Assembly: GCA_031292035.1 (NCBI GenBank)
Contig: JARLHX010000223.1
Coordinates: forward strand, 1 to 64,000
From: Negativicutes bacterium
GTDB taxonomy: Bacteria; Bacillota_C; Negativicutes; Sporomusales_B; JARLHX01
Length of the DNA: 64,000 nt
Direction: 5' to 3'
Shown: piece after piece, positions 1 through 10,081 of the stretch
Position numbering within the stretch: position 1 is the stretch's first letter
Layout: each line of letters starts with the position of its first letter
Notes under the pieces: model-generated
Told to the model about the DNA's origin: nothing
What the model saw: only the letters and a program-made list of their open reading frames with translations
The model's database searches: none
Translations under genes and position numbers: made by a program

Positions 1-12
1 CCATTTGGATGC

Positions 13-77
13 GCCTCCTTTGTTAATTATGCGGTCGGCAAACCTGCATCTATTTTAACAAAGGAGGCTTTTCTTTT
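13..77 (+). terminator. Rho-independent terminator
   Basis: A perfect 14-bp inverted repeat (13-26 with 55-68) has a 28-nt loop and is followed by TTTTCTTTT. It would end a plus-strand gene lying left of the window. The loop is long for a terminator. Confidence 0.5.
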
Positions 78-102
78 CGACGCATAGCTATAAGCTTCTT
101 GG

Positions 103-130
103 AACCACCTGCCTAGCAGGTGGTTTTCGC
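103..130 (+). terminator. Rho-independent terminator
   Basis: Perfect 10-bp hairpin (103-112 with 116-125) with a 3-nt loop and a TTTT tail on the plus strand. It is probably a second stop signal for the gene left of the window. Confidence 0.6.
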
Positions 131-134
131 TTAC

Positions 135-177
135 GCAAAAAGGGGGATTGGCAGAAATCATCTGCCAATCCCCCTTT
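135..177 (-). terminator. Terminator of the aroK-aroD operon
   Basis: A perfect 14-bp stem (142-155 with 161-174), extended by AAA/TTT, has a 5-nt loop. Read on the minus strand it ends in TTTTTGC, 54 bases after the aroD stop codon. Confidence 0.8.
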
Positions 178-230
178 ACAAGGTTCCGGGAAACCTGGAT
201 CATCTGGTCCTTTTCCGGCAGCGGACCAGG

Positions 231-989
231 CTAATCGCCGTCAAGGGCTTTTTCGATGATTCCGAGAACCGTCCGCAGTTCTTCGATCGGCACCTGCCCC
301 GGCGCCGACCGGCTCCGCCCGGCGGCAAAGGTGAGGGATGAACCGAACAGGCCGCCGATCATCCTGGTGACGGCGCCGTAGGTGCCCATCGACACGGCGA
401 TCAGCGGTATTTTCAGGCTCGCTTTCGCTGCCAGGGTTGCACCGAGCAGGATCAGAACATCGTCCGGCGTTTTCGGCATCACCGCAACTTTGGCGACATC
501 CAGACCGTAATGCTCAGCTTCGCTGAACTTTTGCCCCAGCACGGTACGCGCGGGGGTATGGTCGAAGTCGTGGAAAGACCCGATGACTTTCGTGTTGCCG
601 GCGTGGGCGACCTGACGCAGATACTCGATATCCTCCGGCCTGTTTCTCAGTTCGCAGTCCACGTATTCAACGCCGGTATTCGAAGAGACGGCGGCGTTCA
701 ATTCGATGGCCTGCCGGTCGGTCAGGGGTATCGGCTGGCCGCCTTCCCGCTGTGAGCGGATGGTAAAGATGACCGGTATGTTGCCTGCAGCTTCCTTGAT
801 CTGGGCGGCGACCGCGACGACCTCGCCGGTGTCGGCCACTTGTTCGAAAAAGTCGGCCCGCCACTCGATGATATCCGGCTGTTTCGCCAATACGGCCGCC
901 AGTTCCTGGGCAATCGCCTCCCGGGTCGTTTCCACCAGGGGAGTGCATATCAGCGGTTTCGTTCCTTCGCCGATGAGCGTGCTGTTCAT
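231..989 (-). CDS. aroD: Type I 3-dehydroquinate dehydratase
   Basis: A class I dehydroquinase of 252 residues, the usual family length. It dehydrates 3-dehydroquinate to 3-dehydroshikimate through a Schiff base in the shikimate pathway, in the cytoplasm. Recognisable parts are the early strand with IIEWRADFFE, the GSFHDF histidine segment and the AKVAVMP segment carrying the Schiff-base lysine. The frame is open to 1049, but the ATG at 989 has an AAGGAGGG ribosome site at 1000-1007, so I chose it. It lies 56 bases downstream of aroK and shares its promoter and terminator. Confidence 0.93.
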   Translation of the reverse strand: MNSTLIGEGTKPLICTPLVETTREAIAQELAAVLAKQPDIIEWRADFFEQVADTGEVVAVAAQIKEAAGNIPVIFTIRSQREGGQPIPLTDRQAIELNAAVSSNTGVEYVDCELRNRPEDIEYLRQVAHAGNTKVIGSFHDFDHTPARTVLGQKFSEAEHYGLDVAKVAVMPKTPDDVLILLGATLAAKASLKIPLIAVSMGTYGAVTRMIGGLFGSSLTFAAGRSRSAPGQVPIEELRTVLGIIEKALDGD

Positions 990-1045
990 GTTGATCCGCC
1001 CTCCTTCGAACATTCGGCAGAGATCCGGGGGCAGCGGCGGTTTCT

Positions 1046-1558
1046 TCATCCGCCCGCACGGTGAAAGAACCCGATAATCTTCTCCGCCGCTTCTTCAGGA
1101 CTGAGACCGGTTGTGTCGACAGTAAAATCCGCTGTTTGGTAGTAGCTGGCCCGTTCCTGCAGCAGCCTGTCAATAATTTCTTCCTTGTTCGGCGCACTGA
1201 GCAACGGACGGGTGCCGTCGGCCCCGACACGCCCGACGATGCTGGCCGGAGTTGCCGTAAGGCAGATCATCAGTCCGTGCTTCTTCAGATTGGCCACGTT
1301 TGCCGGGGACATAACCGCGCCGCCGCCGGTGGCCACCACAGCATTCCCGGCAGGCAGCAATTCTCTTATTACCCGCTGTTCCTGCTGACGAAAAAAAGCC
1401 TCGCCCCGGACCTTGAATATCTCACTGACCGGCATGCCGCAGCTTGCTTCAATCGCGCTGTCGACGTCGACAAACTCAAAGCACAGCCTTGTTGCCAGAA
1501 TCCGGCCGACGGTCGTTTTTCCGGTACCCATAAAACCAACCAATACGATGTTCTCCAT
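1046..1558 (-). CDS. aroK: Shikimate kinase
   Basis: Shikimate kinase of 170 residues. It phosphorylates shikimate at O3 with ATP. The Walker A loop GFMGTGKTT is at about residues 8-16, the shikimate-binding DVDSAIE segment follows, GGGAV is near residue 80, and the lid arginine region is GTRPLL. The start at 1558 (MENIVLVG) is preceded by GAGGGAG; an upstream in-frame ATG at 1582 lacks a good site. It is the first gene of a two-gene aroK-aroD operon with a clear sigma-A promoter at 1671-1699. Confidence 0.93.
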   Translation of the reverse strand: MENIVLVGFMGTGKTTVGRILATRLCFEFVDVDSAIEASCGMPVSEIFKVRGEAFFRQQEQRVIRELLPAGNAVVATGGGAVMSPANVANLKKHGLMICLTATPASIVGRVGADGTRPLLSAPNKEEIIDRLLQERASYYQTADFTVDTTGLSPEEAAEKIIGFFHRAGG

Positions 1559-1670
1559 GTGCCGCTCCCTCAACCGGTTCATCAGCTTATCAACAAAAAT
1601 CCCGCCCCCTCACAGGGACGAGATTGGACTGACGCTGCCCCGTCATCGTCGCTACATATCCTTTTGAACA

Positions 1671-1699
1671 ATCTTAGCAATTTGACCGGTATTTGTCAA
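1671..1699 (-). promoter_or_regulatory. Sigma-A promoter of aroK-aroD
   Basis: On the minus strand TTGACA (1694-1699) is followed after exactly 17 bases by TAAGAT (1671-1676), about 110 bases upstream of the aroK start. Confidence 0.75.
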
Positions 1700-1736
1700 C
1701 AGCGCCGGCAAAAGGAGGACGGGGCCGGCCTGATGG

Positions 1737-4310
1737 TCACTTCAGGGTAATGGCGTCACCTTCCACGCTAAGTTTTACCGCCCCGCCCTCAGCCACCTGT
1801 CCCAATACGATTTTCTTGCTCAGTTCGGTCTCCACCGCCCGGCTAATCTGCCGCCTGAGCGGACGGGCCCCGAAGGCCGGGTCGTACCCCTGCCGGGCCA
1901 GTTCAGACAGCACTGCATCATCCCAGGTGAGGGTGACATTCATTTGTTTTTGCAGGCGGCGGTTCAGGTTATTCAGCAGGATGTCGGCAATGCTGCGGAC
2001 CTGGTCGGCAGACAGGGCGTTGAACACGATAATGTCGTCGATCCGGTTCAAAAACTCGGGCCGGAAATAGGTTCTCACCATTTCCAGAACGCGTTCTTTG
2101 GCAACACTGAATTCGTGCTGGAGAATTTCCGCCGACCCCAGATTCGAGGTCATGATGATGATGGTCTTTTTAAAATTGACGGTCCGCCCTTTGCCGTCGG
2201 TCAACCGGCCGTCGTCAAGGATCTGGAGCAAAACGTTGAAAACATCGTTATGAGCCTTTTCAATCTCGTCCAGCAAGATGACGCTGTAGGGGCGACGGCG
2301 CACTGCTTCGGTCAGCTGGCCCCCCTCGTCGTAGCCGACGTAGCCGGGCGGTGCGCCGATCAGCCTTGAGACGGTGTGCTTTTCCATGTATTCGCTCATA
2401 TCCAGGCGGATCATGCTGCGCTCATCGTCAAACAGCGCCTCGGCCAGCGCTTTAGCCAGCTCGGTCTTGCCCACGCCGGTGGGCCCGAGAAAGATAAAGG
2501 AACCGATGGGGTGATTGGGGTCCTTGATCCCGGCGCGGGCCCGGATGATCGCCTCAGAGACGGCGGTCACGGCGTACTCCTGACCAATCACCCGCTGGTG
2601 CAAAACATTTTCCAGGTTGACCAGTTTCTCGCGTTCACCGGCCAGCATCTTGCTCACCGGTATTCCTGTCCAGCGGCTGACCACTTTGGCGATGTCGTCG
2701 TCACTGACCTCTTCTTTGAGCAGTACTTTGTCGGACTGCTTTTTCGCCAGCACTTCCTCTTCGTCGCGCAGGCGTTTTTCCAGTTCCGGCAGCCGCCCAT
2801 ATTTCAGCTCGGCCATACGGTCAAGATCGTAAGCCCGTTCGGCGACTTCCATGTCGTTTTTCACGGCCTCTATTTCCTTTTTGAGGCCGCGCAGCCGCAT
2901 GATAGCCTGTTTTTCAACCTGCCACTGGGCTTTGAGGGCGTCAGACCGCTGGTGCAGATCCTTCAGTTCGGCCTGGATGCTGACAAGCCTGCCCTCGGAC
3001 AGGGCGTCGGTTTCTTTCTTGAGGGCCTGCTCTTCAATTTCCAGCTGCATGACGCGGCGGGAAACCTCGTCAAGCTCGGCGGGCATCGAATCGATCTCGG
3101 TCCGCAGCTTGGCTGCGGCCTCATCCACAAGGTCAATGGCCTTGTCCGGTAAAAAACGGTCGGAAATATACCGGTCGGACAGAACGGCGGCCGCCACCAG
3201 CGCCACATCGGTGATACGAACGCCGTGATGAATTTCGTAGCGTTCCTTAAGGCCCCGCAGAATGGAAATGGTGTCCTCCACCGTGGGTTCGCCGACAAGT
3301 ACCGGCTGGAAACGCCGTTCCAGAGCGGCATCTTTTTCGATATGTTTGCGGTATTCATTGAGGGTCGTCGCGCCGATGCAGTGCAGTTCCCCCCTGGCCA
3401 GCAGGGGTTTTAAGATATTACCGGCATCCATGGCCCCTTCCGCCGCTCCCGCGCCGACAACGGTATGAAGTTCGTCAATGAACAGAAGGATTTTCCCCTC
3501 GGCTTTAACGATTTCGTTGAGCACATTCTTTAACCGCTCTTCAAATTCGCCGCGATACTTCGAGCCGGCCACCATCGCCCCGAGATCGAGGGAATACAGC
3601 CGCTTGTTCTTCAGCGACTCAGGAACGTCGCCGGCGATGATACGGCGGGCCAGCCCTTCGACAATGGACGTCTTGCCGACGCCCGGTTCTCCGATCAGCA
3701 CAGGGTTGTTCTTGGTACGGCGGGACAGAATTTCCATGACCCGCCGGATCTCCTCGTCCCGCCCGATGACAGGATCGAGTTTGCCGGTCTTGGCCTGTTC
3801 GGTAAGATCAAGGCAATACTTGGCCAGCGCCTGATAGCCTTCCTCCGGGTTGTCACTGGTGACGCACTGCCCGCCGCGGCATTCTTTGACAATGTCCTGA
3901 ATCCTGCTTTTGGCAAAACCAAAGTCGCGGCAGAGCTGGACAACATCGCTGTCGCCATCCTCAATGACCGCGAGCAGCAGGTGTTCGGTGCTGATATACT
4001 GATCTTTCATGCTTTCGGCGATTTTCTCGGCCAGGGCCATGACCCGGACCATAGCGGTGTTCATCCTGAGGCCGCTGTCCTGCCCGCGCACCGCGGGCTG
4101 GTTTTTCAGCAGCTGGCTCAGCCTGGCCCGCAGCAGGCCGGCGTCGAGGTTGGCTTTGGCCAGCACCTGGCTGATCATTCCATCCTTCTCCTCAACCAGC
4201 GCCAGCAGCAGATGCCTTGTGGTCACTTCCTGGTGATAGTTTAGGGCGGCCAGTTGCTGAGCTTCCTGAAGAACCGCCATCGCCCGCTGGGTATATTTTT
4301 CTTGGGCCAT
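1737..4310 (-). CDS. clpB: ATP-dependent disaggregase ClpB
   Basis: Hexameric AAA+ disaggregase of 857 residues that rescues aggregated proteins together with DnaK. The Clp N-domain covers about residues 1-150. The first AAA module has Walker [10 protein letters not shown], the middle domain (about 400-520) is a long charged coiled coil, and the second module has [14 protein letters not shown] and Walker [11 protein letters not shown]. There is no ClpP-binding loop signature, as expected for ClpB. Three ATG codons are adjacent; the one at 4310 lies six bases after GGAGGT and gives the normal family start MAQEKYTQ. It is the last gene of the dnaK operon, 14 bases after the DnaJ-like gene. Confidence 0.96.
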   Translation of the reverse strand: MAQEKYTQRAMAVLQEAQQLAALNYHQEVTTRHLLLALVEEKDGMISQVLAKANLDAGLLRARLSQLLKNQPAVRGQDSGLRMNTAMVRVMALAEKIAESMKDQYISTEHLLLAVIEDGDSDVVQLCRDFGFAKSRIQDIVKECRGGQCVTSDNPEEGYQALAKYCLDLTEQAKTGKLDPVIGRDEEIRRVMEILSRRTKNNPVLIGEPGVGKTSIVEGLARRIIAGDVPESLKNKRLYSLDLGAMVAGSKYRGEFEERLKNVLNEIVKAEGKILLFIDELHTVVGAGAAEGAMDAGNILKPLLARGELHCIGATTLNEYRKHIEKDAALERRFQPVLVGEPTVEDTISILRGLKERYEIHHGVRITDVALVAAAVLSDRYISDRFLPDKAIDLVDEAAAKLRTEIDSMPAELDEVSRRVMQLEIEEQALKKETDALSEGRLVSIQAELKDLHQRSDALKAQWQVEKQAIMRLRGLKKEIEAVKNDMEVAERAYDLDRMAELKYGRLPELEKRLRDEEEVLAKKQSDKVLLKEEVSDDDIAKVVSRWTGIPVSKMLAGEREKLVNLENVLHQRVIGQEYAVTAVSEAIIRARAGIKDPNHPIGSFIFLGPTGVGKTELAKALAEALFDDERSMIRLDMSEYMEKHTVSRLIGAPPGYVGYDEGGQLTEAVRRRPYSVILLDEIEKAHNDVFNVLLQILDDGRLTDGKGRTVNFKKTIIIMTSNLGSAEILQHEFSVAKERVLEMVRTYFRPEFLNRIDDIIVFNALSADQVRSIADILLNNLNRRLQKQMNVTLTWDDAVLSELARQGYDPAFGARPLRRQISRAVETELSKKIVLGQVAEGGAVKLSVEGDAITLK

Positions 4311-4324
4311 CATCATACCTCCGA

Positions 4325-5257
4325 TCAAGGATTCCTGAGTTCGAAGATTTTTTTATAAAGTTCAACTTCAGCATCAGTCTGATGCGCCGGAAGGTCGATG
4401 CGAATTTTGATGAACAGATCACCGACCGTTCCGTTTTTCCGTTTGAAGCCCCGGTCTTTGAGTCTGAGTTTTTGCCCGGAGCGAATTCCCGGCTTGATTT
4501 TTACCTGGATCATTCCGTCCGGAGTGGGTACCGACACTTTATCCCCCAGCACGGCCTGCTCGGGATAAATGGTCAGATCGCCTTCCAGGTCGAACTGATC
4601 GACAATGCGCCAAATGGAGTGCGGCAAGACCTGGACATGCAGCAGCAGGTCGCCGGCCTGGGCCTGCCCGCCCATCCCCCTGCCGCCGAGGCCCTTGAGC
4701 CTGAGGATGGTTCCAGGAAAGGATTTCGGGGGAATTTTGACCTTCACTGTCCGCAGGCTATGGCCGGTGTCGATCTGAATTTCTTTTTCAGCGCCGTTCA
4801 TCAGGTCTTCCACCGTCAGGCTAATTTCCGCCTCAACGGTGGCTCCCCTGAATTCCCGCTGCCCGAACGGGTCCTGCTGATAAGCCTGCCGGGTCCGTCC
4901 GCGGGGTCCGGAAACATTCTGGCCGAACAGCGTCGAAAAAAAGTCGCTGAAGTCGGACAGGTCGTCCAGGTTGACCTGCTGGTAGCGGAAGCCCGACATA
5001 TCGGGCGGCGGCTGGAAGTCCTGCCCGCCCTGCCAGTTGCTGCCGAGCTGGTCGTACTTGGCCCTTTTTTCCGGATCACCCAGCACTTCATAGGCTTCAC
5101 TGATCAGTTTGAACTTTTCCTCGGCGCCCTTTTTGGCATCACCCTGATGCAGATCAGGGTGATGCTCCTTGGCCAACCGGCGATACACCGTCTTGATTTC
5201 CTTCTCGGTGGCCGTTTTCGGCACACCAAGCACCTCGTAATAATCGATAAACTTCAT
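4325..5257 (-). CDS. DnaJ-class co-chaperone without zinc finger (CbpA-like)
   Basis: A J-domain protein of 310 residues. The J domain occupies residues 4-70 with the HPD tripeptide in KEHHPDLHQ that stimulates the DnaK ATPase. A linker rich in G, Q and F follows, then two DnaJ C-terminal substrate-binding domains. The CxxCxGxG zinc repeats of true DnaJ are absent, so this is the CbpA type. It sits between dnaK (53 bases) and clpB (14 bases) and probably serves as the J-protein for that DnaK/ClpB pair. The start at 5257 follows an AGGGGTG site. A canonical dnaJ may be elsewhere. Confidence 0.9.
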   Translation of the reverse strand: MKFIDYYEVLGVPKTATEKEIKTVYRRLAKEHHPDLHQGDAKKGAEEKFKLISEAYEVLGDPEKRAKYDQLGSNWQGGQDFQPPPDMSGFRYQQVNLDDLSDFSDFFSTLFGQNVSGPRGRTRQAYQQDPFGQREFRGATVEAEISLTVEDLMNGAEKEIQIDTGHSLRTVKVKIPPKSFPGTILRLKGLGGRGMGGQAQAGDLLLHVQVLPHSIWRIVDQFDLEGDLTIYPEQAVLGDKVSVPTPDGMIQVKIKPGIRSGQKLRLKDRGFKRKNGTVGDLFIKIRIDLPAHQTDAEVELYKKIFELRNP

Positions 5258-5310
5258 GCCGCACCCCTGCCTCTAGCCATCAACTTCCGAAGTAGTTTTC
5301 CCGCCAATCG

Positions 5311-7179
5311 TTACTTTTCTTCGAATTCGGCGTCAATTACGTCTTCTTTCGGAGCTTGCCCGCCGCCGGCGGCGGAGGCCGGTCCTTCCGGCTGGTGCTG
5401 ATCGGCCTGCTCGAAGCTTTGCTGGATCTCATCCTTGACTTGGCGCAGTCTCGTACTGTCGGCGTTTTCGTCGAGGGCTTTCTGCACGGCCGCAACTGCT
5501 GTTTCCAGACGGCCGGTGACGTGGGCCGGCAGCTGGGCAGCTTTTTCCGCCAGCAGGCGCTTCGATTTATATAGCAAGGCATCGACTTCGTTTTTGAGCT
5601 CCACATGCTGGCGGCGCAGCATGTCCTCGGCCACATGGGCCTGGGCGTCGGTGACCATCCTGTCGACTTCCTGCTTGTCGAGGTTGCTCGACCCGCTGAT
5701 GGTGATGGACTGCTCCCGGTTGGTGGAATTGTCCTTGGCGCTGACGGTCAAAATGCCGTTGGCGTCGATATCGAAGGTCACATCAATCTGAGGAATGCCC
5801 CGCGGCGCGGGCTGGATGCCCATCAGCTTGAACCGTCCCAGCGTCCGGTTATCGGCCGCCATCTCCCGCTCGCCCTGCAGAACATGGATTTCGACCTCGG
5901 GCTGATTGTCGTCGGCGGTGCTGAATACCTGGTTGCGCCGGGCCGGGATGGTCGTGTTCCGTTCGACGATCTTGGTCATTACACCGCCCATCGTCTCAAC
6001 CCCCAGGGACAGCGGATTGACGTCAAGGAGCACTACATTCTTGAGCTCGCCGGTCAGGACGCCGGCCTGAATGGCCGCGCCCACAGCCACCACTTCATCG
6101 GGATTGACGCCCTGATTCGGCTGTTTGCCGGTGAGAGACGCTATCAGCTTCTGCACGGCGGGGATGCGGGTCGAACCGCCGACCAGAATCACCTCGTCAA
6201 GATCCTTGGCTGAGAACTTGGCGTCGGCCAGGGCCTGCTCCAGCGGCCCTTTGCACCGCTCCAGCAGCCCATGGGTCAGATCGTCGAATTTGGCCCGGGA
6301 CAGCTTGGCCTCCAAATGGCGGGGGCCGGTAGCGTCGGCGGTGATGAACGGCATGCTGATGGTCGTCTCCAGCACGGACGAAAGCTCGATCTTGGCTTTT
6401 TCGGCCGCTTCGGTGAGCCGTTGCAGCGCCTGCTTGTCTTGCAGCAGATCGATGCCATTTTCCCGTTTGAACTCGGCGGCCAGCCAGTCGACAACCACCT
6501 TGTCGAAATTATCGCCACCCAGATGGGTGTCGCCGCTGGTGGCTTTGACCTCAAACACGCCTTCGCCGACTTCCAGGATGGACACGTCGAAGGTCCCGCC
6601 CCCCAGGTCAAATACCAGGATGGTCTCGCTTTTCTTCTTGTCCAGCCCGTAAGCCAAAGCGGCGGCCGTCGGCTCGTTGATGATCCGCAGGATATTCAGC
6701 CCGGCGATCCTGCCGGCATCCTTTGTGGCCTGACGCTGGGCGTCGTTGAAATAGGCCGGCACGGTAACGACTGCGTCGGTCACCTTTTCCCCCAGATATT
6801 TCGAGGCGTCCTCGGCCAGCTTCCGCAGCACCTGGGCCGATATCTCCTCAGCCGAGTAGACCTGTCCGTCGCCCTGGAACCGCACCGCGTCATCCGGTCC
6901 GGCAATAACCTTGTAAGGAACCAGCAGCATCTCTTCAGCCACTTCGTTGTACCTGCGGCCGATAAACCGTTTGACGGAATAAAAGGTCTTGGTGGGATTA
7001 AGTACCGCCTGGCGTTTGGCCAACTGCCCCACCAAGCGTTCGTTATTATCGCGGAAAGCGACGACGGAAGGCGTCGTGCGGGCTCCTTCCGCGTTGGCAA
7101 TTACCACCGGCCGTTCTCCTTCCAGAACGGCGATCACCGAGTTTGTTGTCCCCAGGTCAATCCCCACTGCTCTTCCCAT
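5311..7179 (-). CDS. dnaK: Hsp70 chaperone DnaK
   Basis: Hsp70 of 622 residues. The nucleotide-binding domain opens with GIDLGTTNS, has the second phosphate loop FDLGGGTFD, the adenosine motif [10 protein letters not shown] and the hydrophobic linker [12 protein letters not shown]. The substrate-binding domain and a lid ending in an acidic tail ([10 protein letters not shown]) follow. The start has an AAGGAGG site in the leader. It is first in a dnaK, cbpA-like, clpB operon. The usual companions hrcA and grpE are not in the window, so this may be a second dnaK copy. Confidence 0.95.
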   Translation of the reverse strand: MGRAVGIDLGTTNSVIAVLEGERPVVIANAEGARTTPSVVAFRDNNERLVGQLAKRQAVLNPTKTFYSVKRFIGRRYNEVAEEMLLVPYKVIAGPDDAVRFQGDGQVYSAEEISAQVLRKLAEDASKYLGEKVTDAVVTVPAYFNDAQRQATKDAGRIAGLNILRIINEPTAAALAYGLDKKKSETILVFDLGGGTFDVSILEVGEGVFEVKATSGDTHLGGDNFDKVVVDWLAAEFKRENGIDLLQDKQALQRLTEAAEKAKIELSSVLETTISMPFITADATGPRHLEAKLSRAKFDDLTHGLLERCKGPLEQALADAKFSAKDLDEVILVGGSTRIPAVQKLIASLTGKQPNQGVNPDEVVAVGAAIQAGVLTGELKNVVLLDVNPLSLGVETMGGVMTKIVERNTTIPARRNQVFSTADDNQPEVEIHVLQGEREMAADNRTLGRFKLMGIQPAPRGIPQIDVTFDIDANGILTVSAKDNSTNREQSITISGSSNLDKQEVDRMVTDAQAHVAEDMLRRQHVELKNEVDALLYKSKRLLAEKAAQLPAHVTGRLETAVAAVQKALDENADSTRLRQVKDEIQQSFEQADQHQPEGPASAAGGGQAPKEDVIDAEFEEK

Positions 7180-7643
7180 TGTCTTTAGCCTCCTTGTTAA
7201 TTAGGATTGATGCCTACAATCGAACACCGACCGTAGTCTGATTTTCGCAATTCCGGCAGCGCGCGGCCGCCGTTTGTTTCCGCCGTCATCCCTGGGCGGG
7301 CCAGCGGTCAGCAGTAATTACTTACGCAATAACCGGGCCAATCTTGTACTGACAGCCGAAACCCCTTCATTCTGCTGAAACAAGCCGTGAACTGCCGCCT
7401 GTCCTTTTTCCCGGTGCTGATCCTTTTTGTTATACCAAAAGGATCACTGTGTATTGTTCCGGTTCATGTCCTTCGTGTTATCGGCATATCGAGATGAAGA
7501 AAATAAGAACCGCAGATTATTATATTTCCCAACGAAGTAATCATTTTACATATAAAGGCAGGATATTACAATTTACTTCCGAAGAAGTTTTAGTATGAAA
7601 GCATTGTCTGCAGGGAATATTTTCGGAAAGGAAAAACACCGCG
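7180..7643. other. Divergent intergenic region between dnaK and thioesterase
   Basis: 464 bases without a convincing gene. It holds the control region of the dnaK operon on one side and of the thioesterase on the other. There is no CIRCE element (TTAGCACTC repeat) and no CtsR repeat. The one clear structure is the 9-9-9 inverted repeat at 7419-7445. I did not find a convincing dnaK promoter. Confidence 0.6.
7419..7445. promoter_or_regulatory. Inverted repeat, possible operator
   Basis: GATCCTTTT (7419-7427), nine spacer bases, then AAAAGGATC (7437-7445). The arm and spacer lengths equal those of CIRCE but the sequence is unrelated. No T-run follows on either strand, so it is more likely an operator than a terminator. 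Confidence 0.4.
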
Positions 7644-8048
7644 ATGAAAAAGCATGATGAAACCCAGCAGTGTTTTGCTTGCGGCAAGCAAAATCCGATT
7701 GGGTTACAATTATCGTTCCATGAAGAAAACGACAAGTACCTGGCGACGTTTACCCCGAAGGCGGAATATCAAAGCTATGACGGAATACTGCACGGCGGAA
7801 TCATCAGTGCGCTGCTTGATGAGGTCATGACCAGATATCCCTTTTACAAGTACGGCCTGAATACCATCACCGCCCGCCTGGAGATCAGGTTTCGCCGTCC
7901 GACACCCCTCGGCATCCCTTTAACCCTGACCGGCTGGATCGTGAAGGTCAGAGGAAAATTAGTCGACCTGGCCGGCACAGTTTCGCTGCCGGACGGAACC
8001 GTCACGGCCGAAGGCTGGGCCAGAGTCATCGATGCCGGCGTAACCTGA
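7644..8048 (+). CDS. PaaI-type hotdog-fold thioesterase
   Basis: A hotdog-fold acyl-CoA thioesterase of the PaaI/YbgC kind, 134 residues. It starts with CFACGKQNPIGL (10-21), which is characteristic of this subgroup, and the active-site helix has HGG (50-52) followed by LLDEVM. It would hydrolyse an acyl- or aryl-CoA ester; the substrate is unknown. The ATG follows GGAAAGGA. It stands alone on the plus strand, divergent from dnaK, and ends before a bidirectional terminator. Confidence 0.85.
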   Translation: MKKHDETQQCFACGKQNPIGLQLSFHEENDKYLATFTPKAEYQSYDGILHGGIISALLDEVMTRYPFYKYGLNTITARLEIRFRRPTPLGIPLTLTGWIVKVRGKLVDLAGTVSLPDGTVTAEGWARVIDAGVT

Positions 8049-8116
8049 TCTGGCCTCATCGGCCTTCGCGGGGGGTGCTTCTGAAGAAAACCCGGTGCCG
8101 CCATCATCGCATAAAC

Positions 8117-8154
8117 AAAGACCTCTTTCTTCAGCAAAAAGAAAGAGGTCTTTT
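8117..8154. terminator. Bidirectional terminator
   Basis: 12-bp stem (8120-8131 with 8139-8150), extended by AAA and TTT, between converging genes. It serves the thioesterase on plus and the unknown gene at 8193 on minus. Confidence 0.75.
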
Positions 8155-8192
8155 CGTTACGTGCGGCTTGTAGATTCACCGGCACATGTACC

Positions 8193-8594
8193 TTAAAAGA
8201 TGGGCTTGATTGAATAACACGGCGGGGGCAGCTCTGCAACCAGATCGTAAATCGAGGGCAGCCCGTCATGGGAATGCTCTACAAGCTGTTCGTTGGCAAA
8301 GAGATACACCTTGGCTATGTCCCGTATTTTAGCCTGCCGGAAGAAATCGACCACCGACAGTCCAATCTCCCTGTTCTGGTCCGATATTTCCGCTTCCGCC
8401 ACAAGGAACCCCCTGTTCAGAGAATCCATCACGTCGCTGGAAGCGCCATCCATCCTGAGGCCACGCAAAAAAAGGGGGTAAAAATCGATCTGGTTCGCCT
8501 GGTCGGGCTCGAATATTTCTACCAGCAGGAAAAGCTTGTTCCGCGACAGCGGTGTTGCAAGTTCAGCGAACGATTTTGCGAGATAGTTTAACAT
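8193..8594 (-). CDS. Hypothetical protein
   Basis: A 133-residue protein that I do not recognise. It starts MLNYLAKSF after a GAGGAAG site at a good distance, which supports translation. It has no signal peptide or membrane segment; the middle is amphipathic (LSVVDFFRQAKIRDIAKVYLF) and suggests a small mixed alpha/beta cytoplasmic protein. It lies between the CdaR regulator and the thioesterase with its own terminator, so it is probably a single-gene unit. No function can be given. Confidence 0.6.
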   Translation of the reverse strand: MLNYLAKSFAELATPLSRNKLFLLVEIFEPDQANQIDFYPLFLRGLRMDGASSDVMDSLNRGFLVAEAEISDQNREIGLSVVDFFRQAKIRDIAKVYLFANEQLVEHSHDGLPSIYDLVAELPPPCYSIKPIF

Positions 8595-8777
8595 CCGTCT
8601 TCCTCACGGCTCCAAGGCCAAAATATTACCTAACACGTCTCTTATCCGGAAACCTGACTGCTGAGCACCGTCAATTTACATCACCTTCCCAGCAATATTG
8701 TCTCACCAGTTGGCCGCAGGTATTACAGCCGGGGCAAGGAAAAGCCTCCCAGAGCGCGGATGTTGTCGGGCGACAGC

Positions 8778-8824
8778 AAAAAAACAACAGTCCTGCAGCA
8801 GCAGTCACTTTGCCGGCGCAGGAC
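8778..8824 (-). terminator. Terminator of the CdaR gene
   Basis: Stem GTCCTGC/GCAGGAC (8790-8796 with 8818-8824); the minus-strand transcript then runs into TGTTGTTTTTTTG. It lies 25 bases after the regulator's stop. Confidence 0.65.
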
Positions 8825-8848
8825 AATTACCGGCCGCGAAATCAGGCC

Positions 8849-10081
8849 TCACCCGTCAAATCTTCCTGAATTCAAGAACCGATGGATCAAAAGCGCTATT
8901 TTCAGTTCCACGGCATCCTTAAAGCACTCCACCGGCCGGTACCCGGTGTCCTTATAAAGCTTATGAAGGCGAAACAACACCGTGTTACGGTGAACAAACA
9001 GCTTCTTGGCCGCCTGGGTGGGATTCAGCGAATTATCGAACAGCACTTCCAGCGTATAAATAAGCTCCGCTTCCGACCGGCCAAGTTTGAGCAGCGGAAA
9101 GACATTATCGGCGTATTGACGCAGCATCGCCGGGGGTATCAGGGAAAGCAGGTTCTCCAGTTTCAATTCCTCAAACCAGTACGCTTTTCCCGGTCCGTCC
9201 AGACATTGCCCGATCTTGATCGCGTTTCTGCCCTCCTGGAACGAACGGCAATATTCCTTGAAATCCTTGTAGCGCGAACCGATCCCCACCGTGATGGTCA
9301 GGTCGGTCTGCTTCATGATCTCATTTTTCAGCAATTCAATGGCCTGATCGGCTTTGCGCCGCCAGCGGGTCTCATCGACCGCGCCATCACCGGACTGCAA
9401 AATCGCAAATTCATCACCGCCGACGAAAATTGCGATTCCGCCCCCGTCGGGCATCACTATTTTTTTTATGCAGGAGAACACCTTATCCTTTACCTCCTGC
9501 AGGGCAAGCTCAGCCCGGATACCGGATTGGGACGCGAACTTCTTTTCCACCACCTCGCTGAATCTGTCGATATTAATGACGATGGCGTAACGGGAAACTC
9601 CCAAATCATAACCCAGGATACCGGCTCTATTTAAAAACAAATCCTCATGATCACCGATGTTGCCTGTCAGCAGATCATTCAGAAAGCTCTCATTCGCTCT
9701 TTTTTCCAGGTCCAGCTGTCTTTTTAGGACAAGCTGTTCCAGCATCAGCTCAACCATCACTTTTACCAGCCCGACACTGGACCTGATCTCTTCCGGATGG
9801 CCGCTGACGCCTACAACCCCTATTGTCTTGCCGCCGAAAGCGATCGGCAGATTGACGCCGGGACGGACAACACCTTTGAGAACTCCCACCTGTTCAGGCA
9901 AAACTTCTATCGGGGTTCCGTATTTAATGACAGAATCGGCTCCCTCATGAAAAACGCCGATCAGCCCGGGGTCGCCGCTGGCAATAATGATGGCGTCAGA
10001 ATTCATGATATTGACGTTCTTTTTGATGATTCCGATCGCCTTATCAACAAGCGGCTGGGCCAATTCATGGTCTAACAGCAT
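8849..10081 (-). CDS. CdaR-family (sugar diacid) transcriptional regulator
   Basis: A regulator of 410 residues with the CdaR layout: an N-terminal diacid-recognition domain (about 3-135), a GGDEF-like middle domain (about 160-300) and a C-terminal PucR-type helix-turn-helix (PTQAAKKLFVHRNTV, about 357-371). CdaR proteins bind sugar diacids such as glucarate or glycerate and activate their uptake and breakdown. Here the middle domain keeps a literal GGDEF at 221-225. The start follows GAGGT. It stands alone downstream of the methyltransferase operon; its targets are unknown but hydroxy-acid genes are common in this window. Confidence 0.88.
   Translation of the reverse strand: MLLDHELAQPLVDKAIGIIKKNVNIMNSDAIIIASGDPGLIGVFHEGADSVIKYGTPIEVLPEQVGVLKGVVRPGVNLPIAFGGKTIGVVGVSGHPEEIRSSVGLVKVMVELMLEQLVLKRQLDLEKRANESFLNDLLTGNIGDHEDLFLNRAGILGYDLGVSRYAIVINIDRFSEVVEKKFASQSGIRAELALQEVKDKVFSCIKKIVMPDGGGIAIFVGGDEFAILQSGDGAVDETRWRRKADQAIELLKNEIMKQTDLTITVGIGSRYKDFKEYCRSFQEGRNAIKIGQCLDGPGKAYWFEELKLENLLSLIPPAMLRQYADNVFPLLKLGRSEAELIYTLEVLFDNSLNPTQAAKKLFVHRNTVLFRLHKLYKDTGYRPVECFKDAVELKIALLIHRFLNSGRFDG

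Noticed and set aside
7180..7643. CIRCE or CtsR site before dnaK
   Set aside because: Neither the TTAGCACTC/GAGTGCTAA repeat nor a CtsR heptad repeat is present.
8698..8957. Short plus-strand frames between the unknown gene and CdaR
   Set aside because: They overlap the CdaR terminator or coding region, lack ribosome sites and show no protein-like composition.
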